This document shows, one piece after another, positions 18,448 to 28,258 of a DNA stretch of 64,000 nucleotides; within the stretch, counting starts at the first letter, position 1, and the number at the start of each line of letters is the position of its first letter. The notes beneath the pieces are model-generated. The model did not search any database and was not told the DNA's origin. It saw nothing but the letters and a program-made list of their open reading frames with translations. The position numbers were made by a program, and so were the translations under genes. Source of the DNA: Acinetobacter pittii (lineage in GTDB: Bacteria > Pseudomonadota > Gammaproteobacteria > Pseudomonadales > Moraxellaceae); contig NZ_CP139286.1 of the NCBI RefSeq assembly GCF_034067285.1, positions 2,356,001 to 2,420,000 of the forward strand, read 5' to 3'.

Positions 18448-18482
18448 ATATAGTTATCCACAAGATTTGCGGATAACTATAT
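18448..18482. terminator. hairpin between convergent genes
   Basis: ATATAGTTATCC and GGATAACTATAT pair perfectly (12 bp, 11-base loop) between the O-methyltransferase stop and the leftward universal stress gene stop. Confidence 0.6.
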
Positions 18483-18492
18483 GCAAATCTCA

Positions 18493-19335
18493 TCATTTAG
18501 CTACAAGTAATGGTACAGTCGCGTTTCGGAATATGGTTGTCGCAATACTTCCCAAGAAGAACTGGTGAATTTTGCTATGGCTAAATGCCCCTAGCACAAT
18601 GATCTGAATACCGTGCTCTTGTTGATACTCTAGAATATTCTGCGCGACATCACCATAACGATAAACGGTAACTACATCGAGGCCCGCTTGTTTAAGATAA
18701 TGCTCAGGTTCATTTAATATTTCTGGATGATCACCTACATACACCAAATGACATTGTAGTGTTCGCAATAAATCACTTTGGGCAATACGGCGCATCATTT
18801 TTTGGCATGTTGGCGAGTATTCATAAGCAAAGATAAATCGGGTTGGGACTTTAAAGTTTTCACCAATTGTCAAAACTGTACAGTTCGCACCGCGGATGAA
18901 GTTCTCGACATTACTACCAATTGGTTTATGTTTTTCGGCGGCTCTTTCCCCGACCCGACCTAAAATAACGATATCATTTTCATGTAAGAGATTAAAACTT
19001 TGTTCTAAAAAATCACCTTTTTCTTGGATTTTTGAACTGGTAATTCCGTGTTTTTCTTGAATAAGATCAGAAATGTGACGAAGTAAATTATTGCTATAGT
19101 CTAATGCGAGTTCACTCTGTTTTTGCTCTAGCTCAGCTAACTCTTTTAGCAGCATTGCATTGCTTTCAAAACCGATTACCCCACTAATTTCACCAAGATG
19201 ATAACTGGCTGGGTAATAGTCCAGAATTTGTAATAATACAAGTTCCCGTCCGGTTGCTTTAGCAACCCATGCTGCTGCATCTGCAATAGCATTAATACAC
19301 GGTGATGAGTCAATACACGCAATAACACGGTTCAT
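18493..19335 (-). CDS. tandem-domain universal stress protein
   Basis: The product has 280 residues and two UspA domains. The first starts MNRVIACIDSSPCINAIADA and ends with VILGRVGERA and IGSNVENFIRGANCTVLTIG. The second runs from about residue 170 and ends with IIVLGAFSHSKIHQFFLGSI and NATVPLLVAK. The G-(2x)-G-(9x)-G-type ATP-binding motif is best preserved near GRVGERAAEKHKPIGSN. Such proteins help survival of oxidative, respiratory or starvation stress. GAGAGG precedes the ATG. It appears monocistronic. Confidence 0.9.
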   Translation of the reverse strand: MNRVIACIDSSPCINAIADAAAWVAKATGRELVLLQILDYYPASYHLGEISGVIGFESNAMLLKELAELEQKQSELALDYSNNLLRHISDLIQEKHGITSSKIQEKGDFLEQSFNLLHENDIVILGRVGERAAEKHKPIGSNVENFIRGANCTVLTIGENFKVPTRFIFAYEYSPTCQKMMRRIAQSDLLRTLQCHLVYVGDHPEILNEPEHYLKQAGLDVVTVYRYGDVAQNILEYQQEHGIQIIVLGAFSHSKIHQFFLGSIATTIFRNATVPLLVAK

Positions 19336-19490
19336 GTTAGCCTCTCTTCTTCAGGTCTATTGCCTTGGAGATTATTATTAAAACTTAGCTTTAACTTAAC
19401 ATAGATAAAAATTGGTATGTTAAGGTTTATGTATAAAAACCAACTTTTTTGTTTAAAGATCAAACATTTTATTACATTCTTAAAACTGCA

Positions 19491-20102
19491 TTATTCTCTT
19501 AAGCGAATAAATTTTGCGGGATTCCCACCGATAATATGGTAGGGCTCAACATCTTTGGTCACCATACTATTCATCCCGACCACCGCATGTTTACCGATTT
19601 TTATACCGTCTTTGATCCCCACATGTGCACCCAACCAAACGTCTTGCTCAATTTCAATTCCTTTAGAAGTGACAGGCTGTTGGTAAAGCGGGCGGTCTAA
19701 TTGAATTCCATGATCAAACGCATATAAATGACAATATGCTGCAATTCGGACTTGGTCATGCAATTTTATGCCAGCTCGTCCACCATCTAAAATACAATGA
19801 TGATTAATCGCGACATCGTTACCGATTTCAAGCGGTCCATGTAATGTGCAATCAGCCGCAATAAAACTATTATCACCAATGATAATTTTGCGCCCCGGCT
19901 CAGCAAAAATGTGTGCTAAGGGTGAAATAAAACAATTTTCACCAATCTCAACGGTCTCCATATCCATTAAATAAGCTTGATATTCTTTTTGCCACTCTTC
20001 AGCCCAAGCACGATTTTTCGGTTTTAAACTCCAATATAACCATGGCATATAGTTTAAGCGATGCTTATGTTGCTCACGATATTTCAATAAGGAATCAGTC
20101 AT
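19491..20102 (-). CDS. left-handed beta-helix acyltransferase (maltose acetyltransferase-like)
   Basis: The product has 203 residues with hexapeptide repeats through the middle and C-terminus (IEIGNDVAINHHCILDGG region, VWLGAHVGIKDGIKIGKHAV). The catalytic-type histidine is in the YAFDHGIQLDRP segment. It fits the xenobiotic/maltose/NodL acetyltransferase group, which uses acetyl-CoA and acts as a trimer. It overlaps the preceding YigZ gene by eight bases, so the two are translated together; a functional link is not known. Confidence 0.85.
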   Translation of the reverse strand: MTDSLLKYREQHKHRLNYMPWLYWSLKPKNRAWAEEWQKEYQAYLMDMETVEIGENCFISPLAHIFAEPGRKIIIGDNSFIAADCTLHGPLEIGNDVAINHHCILDGGRAGIKLHDQVRIAAYCHLYAFDHGIQLDRPLYQQPVTSKGIEIEQDVWLGAHVGIKDGIKIGKHAVVGMNSMVTKDVEPYHIIGGNPAKFIRLRE

Positions 20103-20694
20103 CTGTTAATTCCTCTTCTATTTTTAATTCTTCACGACCACGGGTTACATCTCTAAGTTTTAAGGCCAGCGGTTCAATTTGATGTATTTGTAACCGTGCC
20201 TCAATATCTACACCCGTTGCTGTGTAAGTTTCCTGATATTCAATTTGTTGTTGAGTCAACTCATATTGGAAGATCGCCCATTCATTAAAATGGCAAGAAA
20301 AGTAAATTGTCTTCTTCGCAATGAGTTCAATGCGTTCAGCCAAGAGCAAACATTGTCCAGCGCAGCCACCATATGCTCTAACAAGGCCGCCTGTTCCTAG
20401 TTTTATTCCACCATACCAACGGTTAACCATCACTATAATATTGGTTAGATCATTCCCTTCAATGGTTGCCAAGATTGGACGCCCTGCTGTTCCTGACGGT
20501 TCACCATCATCGTTAAAGCGTACGTTATGCCCAATTTTCCATGCCCAACATTGGTGAGTGGTCGAGATATCTTTGTTGTATTCTAAAAATTCTTTAACTT
20601 GCTGTTCATTTTCGACTGGCGCAGCGATGGCCTGAAATCTGCTTTTTTTAATTTCTTCTTCAAATGTAATCTGTGATGCAATCGTAAAAGCCAT
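20095..20694 (-). CDS. YigZ/IMPACT family protein
   Basis: The product has 199 residues with the UPF0029/Impact N-terminal domain: KKSRFQAIAAPV near residue 15, HQCWAWKIG near 47, DDGEPSGTAGRPIL near 62 and VNRWYGGIKLGTGGLVRAYG near 90 are its signatures. A DUF1949-type C-terminal domain follows. The bacterial role is unclear; the eukaryotic relative IMPACT regulates Gcn2. It is the first gene of a two-gene leftward unit with the acyltransferase. Confidence 0.9.
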   Translation of the reverse strand: MAFTIASQITFEEEIKKSRFQAIAAPVENEQQVKEFLEYNKDISTTHQCWAWKIGHNVRFNDDGEPSGTAGRPILATIEGNDLTNIIVMVNRWYGGIKLGTGGLVRAYGGCAGQCLLLAERIELIAKKTIYFSCHFNEWAIFQYELTQQQIEYQETYTATGVDIEARLQIHQIEPLALKLRDVTRGREELKIEEELTDD

Positions 20695-20755
20695 AAATTA
20701 AATAAAGCATAATAAAAATCAAATTATAACGTGAATTTAAAAGAATCAAACCCAT

Positions 20756-20786
20756 AAAAAAGCCCCGAATCTCGGGGCTTTTTTTA
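20756..20786. terminator. terminator of the type I secretion operon
   Basis: AGCCCCGA and TCGGGGCT pair around ATC, flanked by A-run and T-run, so it works in both directions. It lies directly against the stop of the HlyD-type gene. Confidence 0.9.
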
Positions 20787-21977
20787 TTATCTTTCTCGTA
20801 ATGCTTCTTTGGCTTTATTAAATGGTTTAAGTAAGTAATCCAGTACTGTTTTTTCACCAGTACGAATATCTACTGTTGCCACCATACCCGGTGTAATACC
20901 AAACGCTTTACCTTCTTTATTATAAAGCTTGTCAGAATCAGTGCGGATATAAACACGGTAATAGAATTGGTCTTGTTTAACCTCATCACGAATCGTGTCT
21001 GGTGAAATAACCGTAACTTTACCTTTTAAACCACCATAAATTGAGTAATCGTAGGCAGTAATCTTAACCAGAGCTTCTTGTCCCGGACGAATAAAGGCAA
21101 TGTCACGCGGCAAAATACGCGCTTCAATCAGCAGTTGCTCATCGATTGGTACAATCGTCATCAGTTTACCGTTTTGTGGAATAACACCACCATGCGTAGT
21201 CACCGCAATTTCTTTTACAACCCCACGTACCGGCGCTCTAAACACTGCACGATCTAAACTGTCACTACGGCCCAGTACGATTTGTTGCTGTGTTTTACTA
21301 TCAGTCGTAGCTTTAGATAGCTCTTCACGTGCTTTCACATAATACTGGTTCTGCGCATCATTCATTTTGTTTTGTAGATCATTTGCTTCACGACGTAGAC
21401 GTAAAACCTCGACCTCACTTGCTGCACCTTTTGCAACTAACGGCTCTGTCATTGCCAGTTCTTGTTGCACCAGTTGTAAAGCCTGTCTTAAACCTGCAAG
21501 CGTTTGCTCAAGATCAGCGCGACGAGAGCGGTATAGCGCTGTTTCCTCTTGTACAAGCTTTGGTTCTTTCATCACAATTTCAGGGAAAACCAAAGGTGTA
21601 CCATTTACTTCCGCACGCAAACGCGCTGCTGTCGCTTGAGCAGAGATCAGTAAAGATCTTGATTCACCGACATTTGACGCAAAACGGGTTGGATCAAGCT
21701 GCGCAAGAATTTGTCCTTTTTGAACAATGTCGCCTTCTTGTACATTCAGCTTGGTTAAAATACCGCCTTCTAAAGACTGAATGACCTGTTCTTTAGATGA
21801 TGGAATCACTTTACCCGTACCGGTAGAAACTTCTTCAAGTTTAAATACCCATGCCCAGATAAAGAAAATAACTAAACCGATTCCCACAATCCAAATCACT
21901 AAACTGGCACGTGGTAATGGTGGCTCACTATAAGAGACATTCATTGAACGGGTGAGTTCTTGTTGTTGTTCGCTCAT
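20787..21977 (-). CDS. type I secretion membrane-fusion protein (HlyD family)
   Basis: The product has 396 residues. One inner-membrane helix near residues 23-45 (LVIWIVGIGLVIFFIWAW) is followed by a biotinyl-lipoyl half (VIQSLEGGILTKLNVQEGD), a long coiled-coil hairpin, the second lipoyl half (VFRAPVRGVVKEIAVTTHGG) and a beta-barrel ending in GMVATVDIRTGEKTVLDYLL, the LapC/HlyD C-terminal signature. It bridges the ABC exporter and the outer-membrane channel. Its start overlaps the exporter stop by four bases (ATGA). Confidence 0.95.
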   Translation of the reverse strand: MSEQQQELTRSMNVSYSEPPLPRASLVIWIVGIGLVIFFIWAWVFKLEEVSTGTGKVIPSSKEQVIQSLEGGILTKLNVQEGDIVQKGQILAQLDPTRFASNVGESRSLLISAQATAARLRAEVNGTPLVFPEIVMKEPKLVQEETALYRSRRADLEQTLAGLRQALQLVQQELAMTEPLVAKGAASEVEVLRLRREANDLQNKMNDAQNQYYVKAREELSKATTDSKTQQQIVLGRSDSLDRAVFRAPVRGVVKEIAVTTHGGVIPQNGKLMTIVPIDEQLLIEARILPRDIAFIRPGQEALVKITAYDYSIYGGLKGKVTVISPDTIRDEVKQDQFYYRVYIRTDSDKLYNKEGKAFGITPGMVATVDIRTGEKTVLDYLLKPFNKAKEALRER

Positions 21978-24115
21978 GAATTACCCCCTTGGCTCACTTG
22001 TTTTTGTTGGGCTGTTGATTGATTAAGGACCTGATCTCTTGGACCATCCATCACGATTTTGCCTTCGTTAACGACAATAATACGGTCCACCAGATCTAAA
22101 ACAGCTCGGCGGTGGGTCGCAACGACCAAAGTACGATGTGCTAGCCAAACTTTTAAATGATCAATCAGTTGTTTCTCTGCCACATCATCAATCGCTGCTG
22201 TCGGTTCATCCAGCAGTAGAATGTTAGGTTGACGAATCAATAGACGTGCCAGTAACAATGCTTGTTTCTGACCACCAGAGAAACCAACTCCACCTTCTAA
22301 AATCAGGTGATCTAGCCCTTCTTTTTTCTCTTGAACAAAAGGTAATGCACCCGTCACCACCAAAGCACGAAGAATATCTTCATCTGTTGCAAGTGGCGCA
22401 CCTAAAGTGAGGTTTTCACGAATCGTACCGTAGAAAAGATGTGCATTTTGGTTGAGTAGGCCCATATCACGGCGTACATCAGATGGGTCAATTAAAGAAA
22501 GATCAAGACCATCTAAGTGCACTGCACCTTGAGTTGGAACTTGCATACCAGATAGAAGCTGAAGCAGTGTCGATTTACCTGCACCATTACGGCCTAAGAT
22601 TGCAATTTTTTCACCAGCACGAATTTTTAAATGGCGAATGGCTAAACTTGGTTTCGGGTCTTCTTCTCCATATTGGAACAAGACATTTTTTAATTCATAG
22701 TCGCCATTTAAAACAGCTTTATGTACCAGATGTGAACGGTCCGCCTGATCGATCGGGCGTTGCATGAGTTCATCAAGACTTTGTTTTGCAACTTTCGCTT
22801 GCTGTAAACGACCTAACACACCTGTAATTTGTGCAACTGGGCCTAACATACGTGAAGATAAAATTGAACACGCAACTAAAGCACCCGTAGTCATTTCACC
22901 GTCCATCACGGCAAAACATCCCACTAACACCACAATTGCATAGGTCAAGCCTTGAAGCATTTGAGTCCATGCCATTAAGGTCCCAACAATTTTACGCTGT
23001 CTCATCCCGATATCGGCTGAAACTTCGTTCATGTGGTTCCACTGATTTTGGAAACGAGATTCAGCACGTAATAGTTTGATATCTTCAATACCTTGCACCG
23101 CTTCAACAAGAATCGCGTTACGGATTGAGGATTCTCTCATACCTTCTTGTGCGAGTTGCGCTAGTTTTTTCTGTGCCAGAATACCCGGCAAAAGCATAAG
23201 AGGTACAACTAGCAACATCACCCAAAACAGTTTTCCACCAATAATGGCAAAGATTATTAGGAACAGGAAAAAGAATGGGAAATCGGCAATTGCACTAATG
23301 GTGGTTGATGTCACCAATTCACGAACCCCTTCAAGCTCACGAATCTGGGAAATAAAACTACCGGTAGATTTTGAACGGTCTTTATTTTTGATGCGTAAGG
23401 CATGACCAAATACACGATCAGAAACACGTAAGTCAGCACGTTTACCAATAATATCGGACAAATACACTCGCGATATACGTAAGGTAAACTCAAAAAGAGC
23501 TGCAATCAGTACACCACCTGCCAGTACCCATAAAGTCGGAATAGACTGTGAAGGTACAACGCGGTCATACACTTGCATTGAGAAAATAATGGTTGCCAGT
23601 GCCAACACATTGGCAATGAGTGAGGCAAACATAATATCAACGTAGCGTTTCCAGTCTCTTAGAACGATTGACCAGAACCAGCTCGCTTCATATGGCTTGA
23701 TATATTCATCAATACGCGCATCGGGGATAGAGGTTTCAGGGCGCAGAATATAAACATTCTTAATTGTAGTTTTTAAGACATCTAAGTTTAAATTTTGAGA
23801 AAGGCCATGATCTCCACTAAACTGAATACTGACGTTTCCTTGAGTATCAGCTTTATCAATTACACCGACTTGACCGTCATTGAACTCGACCATGACAGGT
23901 AAACGCCATGGGTTGAGCAACTCTAAAGAAAATGGCACTTTACGTAAATTGAGTCCAACTTGACGTGTAATGAGCTGTAAAACATCATCAAGATTTTGAT
24001 TTTGGTTCCAGTCAAGTTGTAAACGAATTCTTTCTTCTGAAGGCTCAATTCTATAATGTTTAGCAATCGTCAAGACTGCCTGTAACCAGGGCTGGTAGTT
24101 TATTTTTGTCATCAT
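21974..24115 (-). CDS. type I secretion ABC exporter (permease-ATPase with C39-like domain)
   Basis: The product has 713 residues. The N-terminal 130 residues form a C39 peptidase-like domain without the catalytic cysteine, so it is a substrate-docking rather than a cleaving domain, as in HlyB/LapB. The transmembrane domain spans about 150-430. The ATPase carries Walker A LGRNGAGKSTLL near 500, signature SGGQKQALLLAR near 610 and Walker B NILLLDEPTAAID near 632, followed by THRR. It powers one-step secretion of large RTX or Bap-like proteins from the cytoplasm. No cargo gene lies next to the operon here. Confidence 0.95.
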   Translation of the reverse strand: MMTKINYQPWLQAVLTIAKHYRIEPSEERIRLQLDWNQNQNLDDVLQLITRQVGLNLRKVPFSLELLNPWRLPVMVEFNDGQVGVIDKADTQGNVSIQFSGDHGLSQNLNLDVLKTTIKNVYILRPETSIPDARIDEYIKPYEASWFWSIVLRDWKRYVDIMFASLIANVLALATIIFSMQVYDRVVPSQSIPTLWVLAGGVLIAALFEFTLRISRVYLSDIIGKRADLRVSDRVFGHALRIKNKDRSKSTGSFISQIRELEGVRELVTSTTISAIADFPFFFLFLIIFAIIGGKLFWVMLLVVPLMLLPGILAQKKLAQLAQEGMRESSIRNAILVEAVQGIEDIKLLRAESRFQNQWNHMNEVSADIGMRQRKIVGTLMAWTQMLQGLTYAIVVLVGCFAVMDGEMTTGALVACSILSSRMLGPVAQITGVLGRLQQAKVAKQSLDELMQRPIDQADRSHLVHKAVLNGDYELKNVLFQYGEEDPKPSLAIRHLKIRAGEKIAILGRNGAGKSTLLQLLSGMQVPTQGAVHLDGLDLSLIDPSDVRRDMGLLNQNAHLFYGTIRENLTLGAPLATDEDILRALVVTGALPFVQEKKEGLDHLILEGGVGFSGGQKQALLLARLLIRQPNILLLDEPTAAIDDVAEKQLIDHLKVWLAHRTLVVATHRRAVLDLVDRIIVVNEGKIVMDGPRDQVLNQSTAQQKQVSQGGNS

Positions 24116-25644
24116 GGTTGTACTTCGAACCCCTGAATTGAAATATTATTTAAGTCATAAGCTTGGCGAGAACGTCCTGTTGCTGCAATGTACTGAACAA
24201 TACTGCTGTAAATATCATAACGTGCAGTTTCGAGTTCTGAATTAGCACTATGAATCGCTTGTTCGGCATTTAATAAATCGACCAATGAACGTGTTCCGAG
24301 TTTGTACTGTTCTTGATAAAGCTCACGTGTACGAACTGTCGTTGCTTGGCGATTTGCTAAAACCTGCATTTGTCGTTGTTTATTTTCAATTTGCTCACGG
24401 CTAGTTCTGATCTGATCGAGAACATCCAGATAAACAGAATTCACTTTAGATTTAGCGGCTTCTTCTGCATAACTCGCCATTTTTACCTGAGAAGAAACTG
24501 CTCCACCTTGATAAAACTGACTGGTTGCTTCAAGCATGACCGAACTATACAGACCATCGTCTTCATCATTATTTGGATTTTTGCCATTAATGGCCTGACT
24601 CAAAGAACCTTTGACTGCCAAAGTTGGATAACGTGTTAAACGGGTCTGCTCTTTTTGCGCTTTAGCAACTTCAATACCCGCTTGAGCTGCGATCATTTTT
24701 GGAATGGTATTAAACTGAGGCTCACCATATAAATCAGATACTTTCACCAAATCATCTGAAATAATCCATCCCGTTCGAGAAACATCGCCACCCAATAATG
24801 TTCTTAAATGCTGCTGATATTGACGTAACAATGATTGCTGAGCAATCAGACCAGACTGAGCAGCTTGCAAATAAGATTGGGCTTGAATTGGATCGGCTTG
24901 GCTACTAATACCGGCATTTGCACGTAAATTAGCGATTTCCTGAATTCGCTGAATACCTGCAATTTGCTGTTCGGCAATCTTATTTAATTGAAGATAGCGC
25001 TGAATATTGATAATCGACTGTGCGACATCAAGTGCAATATCATCAATGCTGACCAGAACATTGGCCTGCTCGACTTGCAACTTAGCCTTCTCAACCGATA
25101 CACCTGATTTCACTTTACCAAAATCATAGAGCATTTGAGTTGCATTTAAAGTCAATAACTGCCGACCACGCTCACCACTGCTCAAGTCACCTGTGGTAAT
25201 ACCACCTGAAATTTGAGGGTAATAACCCGCCTTTGCAACATCAATACCGGCGTTTTGGCCAGCTAAAGTTGAAATGGCTTGGGAAATATCAGGGTTACGC
25301 TGGATTGCGATTCTCACCGCTTCCTGCAAAGTCATTTTCCTTGATGGCAGAGTTGAATAAGATGAAGCTGCTCGATCATTGAGTTGAACAGTCGGAAACT
25401 CCTGAACTCTAGAACGATCTAGCTTAAAATTACTCAGCTCTTGCATTTTAGCAACTTTAAATTCATCACTACTTTTAGGGGTAAAAAGCTGCGATAAGTT
25501 GTTTTTCAATGTGTGATATTGCTCACTTGGTTTAGCGGCATATATCACCATAGGTACATGCAATGTAGTTAAAAGCATCAACCCTTTCAGGAAAGCCGGC
25601 TTTTTACATGTCCTTTTTACTCTTCTCTGGTTATATCCAATCAT
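24112..25644 (-). CDS. TolC-family outer-membrane protein of type I secretion
   Basis: The product has 510 residues with an N-terminal signal region (LKGLMLLTTLHVPMVIYAA), then a TolC/LapE outer-membrane efflux protein: MTLQEAVRIAIQRNPDIS near 100 and repeated long helices (SQADPIQAQSYLQAAQSGLI, KLGTRSLVDLLNAEQAIHSA). It would form the trimeric channel receiving cargo from the exporter. It is the first gene of the three-gene leftward operon, sharing four bases with the exporter start. The ribosome binding site is weak. Confidence 0.9.
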   Translation of the reverse strand: MIGYNQRRVKRTCKKPAFLKGLMLLTTLHVPMVIYAAKPSEQYHTLKNNLSQLFTPKSSDEFKVAKMQELSNFKLDRSRVQEFPTVQLNDRAASSYSTLPSRKMTLQEAVRIAIQRNPDISQAISTLAGQNAGIDVAKAGYYPQISGGITTGDLSSGERGRQLLTLNATQMLYDFGKVKSGVSVEKAKLQVEQANVLVSIDDIALDVAQSIINIQRYLQLNKIAEQQIAGIQRIQEIANLRANAGISSQADPIQAQSYLQAAQSGLIAQQSLLRQYQQHLRTLLGGDVSRTGWIISDDLVKVSDLYGEPQFNTIPKMIAAQAGIEVAKAQKEQTRLTRYPTLAVKGSLSQAINGKNPNNDEDDGLYSSVMLEATSQFYQGGAVSSQVKMASYAEEAAKSKVNSVYLDVLDQIRTSREQIENKQRQMQVLANRQATTVRTRELYQEQYKLGTRSLVDLLNAEQAIHSANSELETARYDIYSSIVQYIAATGRSRQAYDLNNISIQGFEVQP

Positions 25645-25801
25645 GCTTGTCTTGTTGATCTTGTTTGTTATCGTTTAAAAGCTTCTACATTCTACATATT
25701 TTTTTGCATAAAGAAGCATAAATGAAGGAATAATTCACACATTATTTTTTCATCAATTGTTTGGGCTAATTTATTGTTTTTAAAATATAAATATAAAAAA
25801 A

Positions 25802-25829
25802 CTAAAAAGAGGCACTGACCTCTTTTTAG
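25802..25829. terminator. terminator of the lpt operon
   Basis: CTAAAAAGAGG and CCTCTTTTTAG form a perfect 11-bp stem with a 6-base loop 22 bases past the lptB stop; the minus strand continues into T-rich sequence. Confidence 0.8.
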
Positions 25830-25851
25830 CCAAACAGATTAACTTTTTTAT

Positions 25852-26598
25852 TTAAACTGTAAAATCGTCACCTAAGTAGACTTTACGTACCTGTTCGTTA
25901 TCCAGAATTTCTTGTGGCGTGCCTTCGGCAATTACAGCCCCTTCACTCACAATATATGCACGTTCACAAATTGCTAGAGTTTCACGTACGTTATGGTCAG
26001 TAATGAGTACACCAATACCACGATCTTTTAGGGTCTGGATAATATCTTTAATATCTCCAACCGAAATTGGATCGACGCCGGCAAACGGTTCATCAAGTAA
26101 CATAAATTTAGGATCAGCAGCCAATGCACGTGCAATTTCAGCACGGCGGCGCTCACCACCAGATACACTCATGCCCAATGAATCTTTAATATGACTGATT
26201 TTAAAGTCATTCAATAATTCAGTAAGACGTTGCTGGCGCTGTTGCTTATTTAAGTCTTTGCGTGTTTCTAAAATAGACATAATATTTTCAGCAATTGTTA
26301 GCTTTCTAAAAATAGAAGCTTCTTGCGGAAGATATCCAATCCCTTTACGTGCCCGCTCATGCATTGCCAAATCAGACATATCAAGATCATCAAGGTGAAT
26401 TTCACCTTTATCCATACGCACGAGTCCAACAACCATATAGAAACTTGTTGTTTTTCCTGCACCGTTAGGGCCAAGCAAACCAACAATCTGTCCACTTTGC
26501 ATACTAAAAGATACGTCTTTGACGACCCAACGTTTACTATAGTTTTTTGCTAAGTGCTTAATACACAAAGTTTGGGGTTGTTGAAGAGCTTGTTGCAT
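25852..26598 (-). CDS. lptB: LPS export ABC transporter ATP-binding protein LptB
   Basis: The product has 248 residues and is the ATPase of LptB2FGC, which extracts LPS/LOS from the inner membrane. Walker A is [15 protein letters not shown] near residue 38, the Q-loop is [14 protein letters not shown], the signature [17 protein letters not shown] near 145 and Walker [14 protein letters not shown] near 168. The start shares one base with the lptA stop (TAATG). It is the last gene of the kdsD-kdsC-lptC-lptA-lptB block, a classic gammaproteobacterial order. Confidence 0.97.
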   Translation of the reverse strand: MQQALQQPQTLCIKHLAKNYSKRWVVKDVSFSMQSGQIVGLLGPNGAGKTTSFYMVVGLVRMDKGEIHLDDLDMSDLAMHERARKGIGYLPQEASIFRKLTIAENIMSILETRKDLNKQQRQQRLTELLNDFKISHIKDSLGMSVSGGERRRAEIARALAADPKFMLLDEPFAGVDPISVGDIKDIIQTLKDRGIGVLITDHNVRETLAICERAYIVSEGAVIAEGTPQEILDNEQVRKVYLGDDFTV

Positions 26599-27146
26599 TA
26601 GTCACGCGCTCCTGGGAAACTTTTTGAAGTTGATGGCGGAATAATAATCTGAACACGGTTAGATGATGAGCCTTGTGCTTCAACATCGCCTTTATTCATA
26701 CTATATTTCAGTGAGTTACCACGAATACTTGAACCATCTTGATATAGATATGCACCACCAGTCAAAGTAATAATGCCTGTATCTGCATTATAAACAATGG
26801 TTTGACCCTCGCCTCGTGCAACGCCTTTGTCTGCACTAATTTGCTGTTGGAATTTAGACGGTCTACCTTTGGCAGTAATCGTTTGAATTTCACGCTTAGC
26901 GTTTAGAGTAGCCACAATTGAGTCGGCTTGAAGCTTCATCGTACCTTGCTCAATCACAACATTGCCCGTATAAGTCGTTAAACCCGTTTTCTCATTATAA
27001 GTTGCACGGTCTGCCACTAACGAAATTTGTTGATTACGGTCAGACGGTAAAGCAAAAGTCGAAGCAGATGATAAAGCAACGAATGTAATTACCGCAGCTT
27101 GTTTTAGGAAAGCTGAAGAACGTTTTAAATTAAGACTTTGGTGCAT
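26598..27146 (-). CDS. lptA: LPS transport periplasmic protein LptA
   Basis: The product has 182 residues with a signal peptide ([20 protein letters not shown]) and an OstA-type beta-jellyroll: [35 protein letters not shown] and [14 protein letters not shown]. It forms the periplasmic bridge between LptC and LptD. I place the start at ATG 27146 ([11 protein letters not shown]); the longer frame from 27182 overlaps lptC further and disrupts the signal. It overlaps lptC by 17 bases. Confidence 0.93.
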   Translation of the reverse strand: MHQSLNLKRSSAFLKQAAVITFVALSSASTFALPSDRNQQISLVADRATYNEKTGLTTYTGNVVIEQGTMKLQADSIVATLNAKREIQTITAKGRPSKFQQQISADKGVARGEGQTIVYNADTGIITLTGGAYLYQDGSSIRGNSLKYSMNKGDVEAQGSSSNRVQIIIPPSTSKSFPGARD

Positions 27147-27678
27147 ACTTTCCTCGAATATTAAAAAATTCGTACTGACCATTATTCAAATTGGCTTTTA
27201 GTCCTTTGCTGACAAAATCGCCTTGCGGAGATTGAACAACGACCTGATGATTCGTTTCAATTTCTCTGGTTTTTGGATAGCCAGTTAACTCATCAGTATG
27301 GAATTCAATCCTCCCTTGTGGCGCAAGTTTAGTAGCGACCACATCGCCCGATAATATAACTTTACGGTTATCATCGTAGCCATTTGCCTGTTTTGCAAAG
27401 AACGTTGCATCAACTTTGCCATCTTTATACATCGAGGCATTGAGTTGATCCAACTTTGATGTTTTTTGTTGCATATCCTGTTCAAGCTGACGAACTTCAG
27501 CACGAATATACAAATTGCCTTGATCATCAGTTTGAGTCAAATGGACGCCCTGCGCTGAATATGTCATATTCTTCGCAGAACCAATGTCTAGTTTTTTTGC
27601 CTTGCCACTATAGTAGTAATAACCACCACTTATAGCAGCAACTACTACAGCAACAATTGATAAAACTCTGGTATCCAT
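27130..27678 (-). CDS. lptC: LPS export protein LptC
   Basis: The product has 182 residues with one N-terminal membrane helix (VLSIVAVVVAAISGGYYYYS) and a periplasmic jellyroll domain (VHLTQTDDQGNLYIRAEVRQ, VILSGDVVATKLAPQGRIEF). It anchors the Lpt bridge to LptB2FG. Gene order (after kdsC, before lptA) supports the call, since LptC is poorly conserved at sequence level. Confidence 0.93.
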   Translation of the reverse strand: MDTRVLSIVAVVVAAISGGYYYYSGKAKKLDIGSAKNMTYSAQGVHLTQTDDQGNLYIRAEVRQLEQDMQQKTSKLDQLNASMYKDGKVDATFFAKQANGYDDNRKVILSGDVVATKLAPQGRIEFHTDELTGYPKTREIETNHQVVVQSPQGDFVSKGLKANLNNGQYEFFNIRGKYAPKS

Positions 27679-27715
27679 GAGCAGGAATAGCCTACCTTTT
27701 TAAGTAATCTTATTA

Positions 27716-28255
27716 TTAATGCGGTACTGCAAGATATTTTTCAAGAAGTTCTTGGTAAATGCCTTTTGCGATCAGCAACATATCACAGACTTCACGTACA
27801 GCACCACGCCCGCCCATCGACTGGGTAACCAAATGCGCACGGCGACGTACTTCTTCGTGACCATTTGGCACAGTAACACTCATGCCTGCAATCGCAAAAG
27901 CCGACAAATCAGGCCAATCATCGCCCATATACAAGCAATCAGACGGCAAAATATTAAACTGTGCGCATGCTTCACGCAGCGCAGAACCTTTGTCTTCACG
28001 CCCTTGAAAGACTAGATCTACACCTAAGTCAGACATGCGTTTTTCAACAATATTACTTTTTCGGCCTGTAATAATGATGACTTTCATGTTCGCTTGCTGC
28101 ACAAGCTTCATGCCTAAACCATCACGAATATCGAATGATTTAATTTCATCGCCACTATTGGTTAACGTTACAAAACCATCACTCAAAATACCATCCACAT
28201 CCAGAACCAATGCCTGTAAATGACGTGCTTGTTCTAACAATGCATAAGATGCCAT
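27716..28255 (-). CDS. kdsC: 3-deoxy-D-manno-octulosonate 8-phosphate phosphatase KdsC
   Basis: The product has 179 residues. It is a C0-type HAD phosphatase without a cap: motif I LVLDVDGILSDG, motif II IIITGRKSN, the lysine in GREDKGSALREA and motif IV YMGDDWPDLSAFAIAG. It removes phosphate from Kdo-8-P to give Kdo for the LPS/LOS inner core. It lies two bases after kdsD and 37 bases before lptC. Confidence 0.96.
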   Translation of the reverse strand: MASYALLEQARHLQALVLDVDGILSDGFVTLTNSGDEIKSFDIRDGLGMKLVQQANMKVIIITGRKSNIVEKRMSDLGVDLVFQGREDKGSALREACAQFNILPSDCLYMGDDWPDLSAFAIAGMSVTVPNGHEEVRRRAHLVTQSMGGRGAVREVCDMLLIAKGIYQELLEKYLAVPH

Positions 28256-28258
28256 TGA

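Noticed and set aside
21100..21784. Rightward open frames opposite the HlyD-type gene
   Set aside because: They are antisense to a strongly supported gene, lack start signals and have skewed, low-complexity composition.
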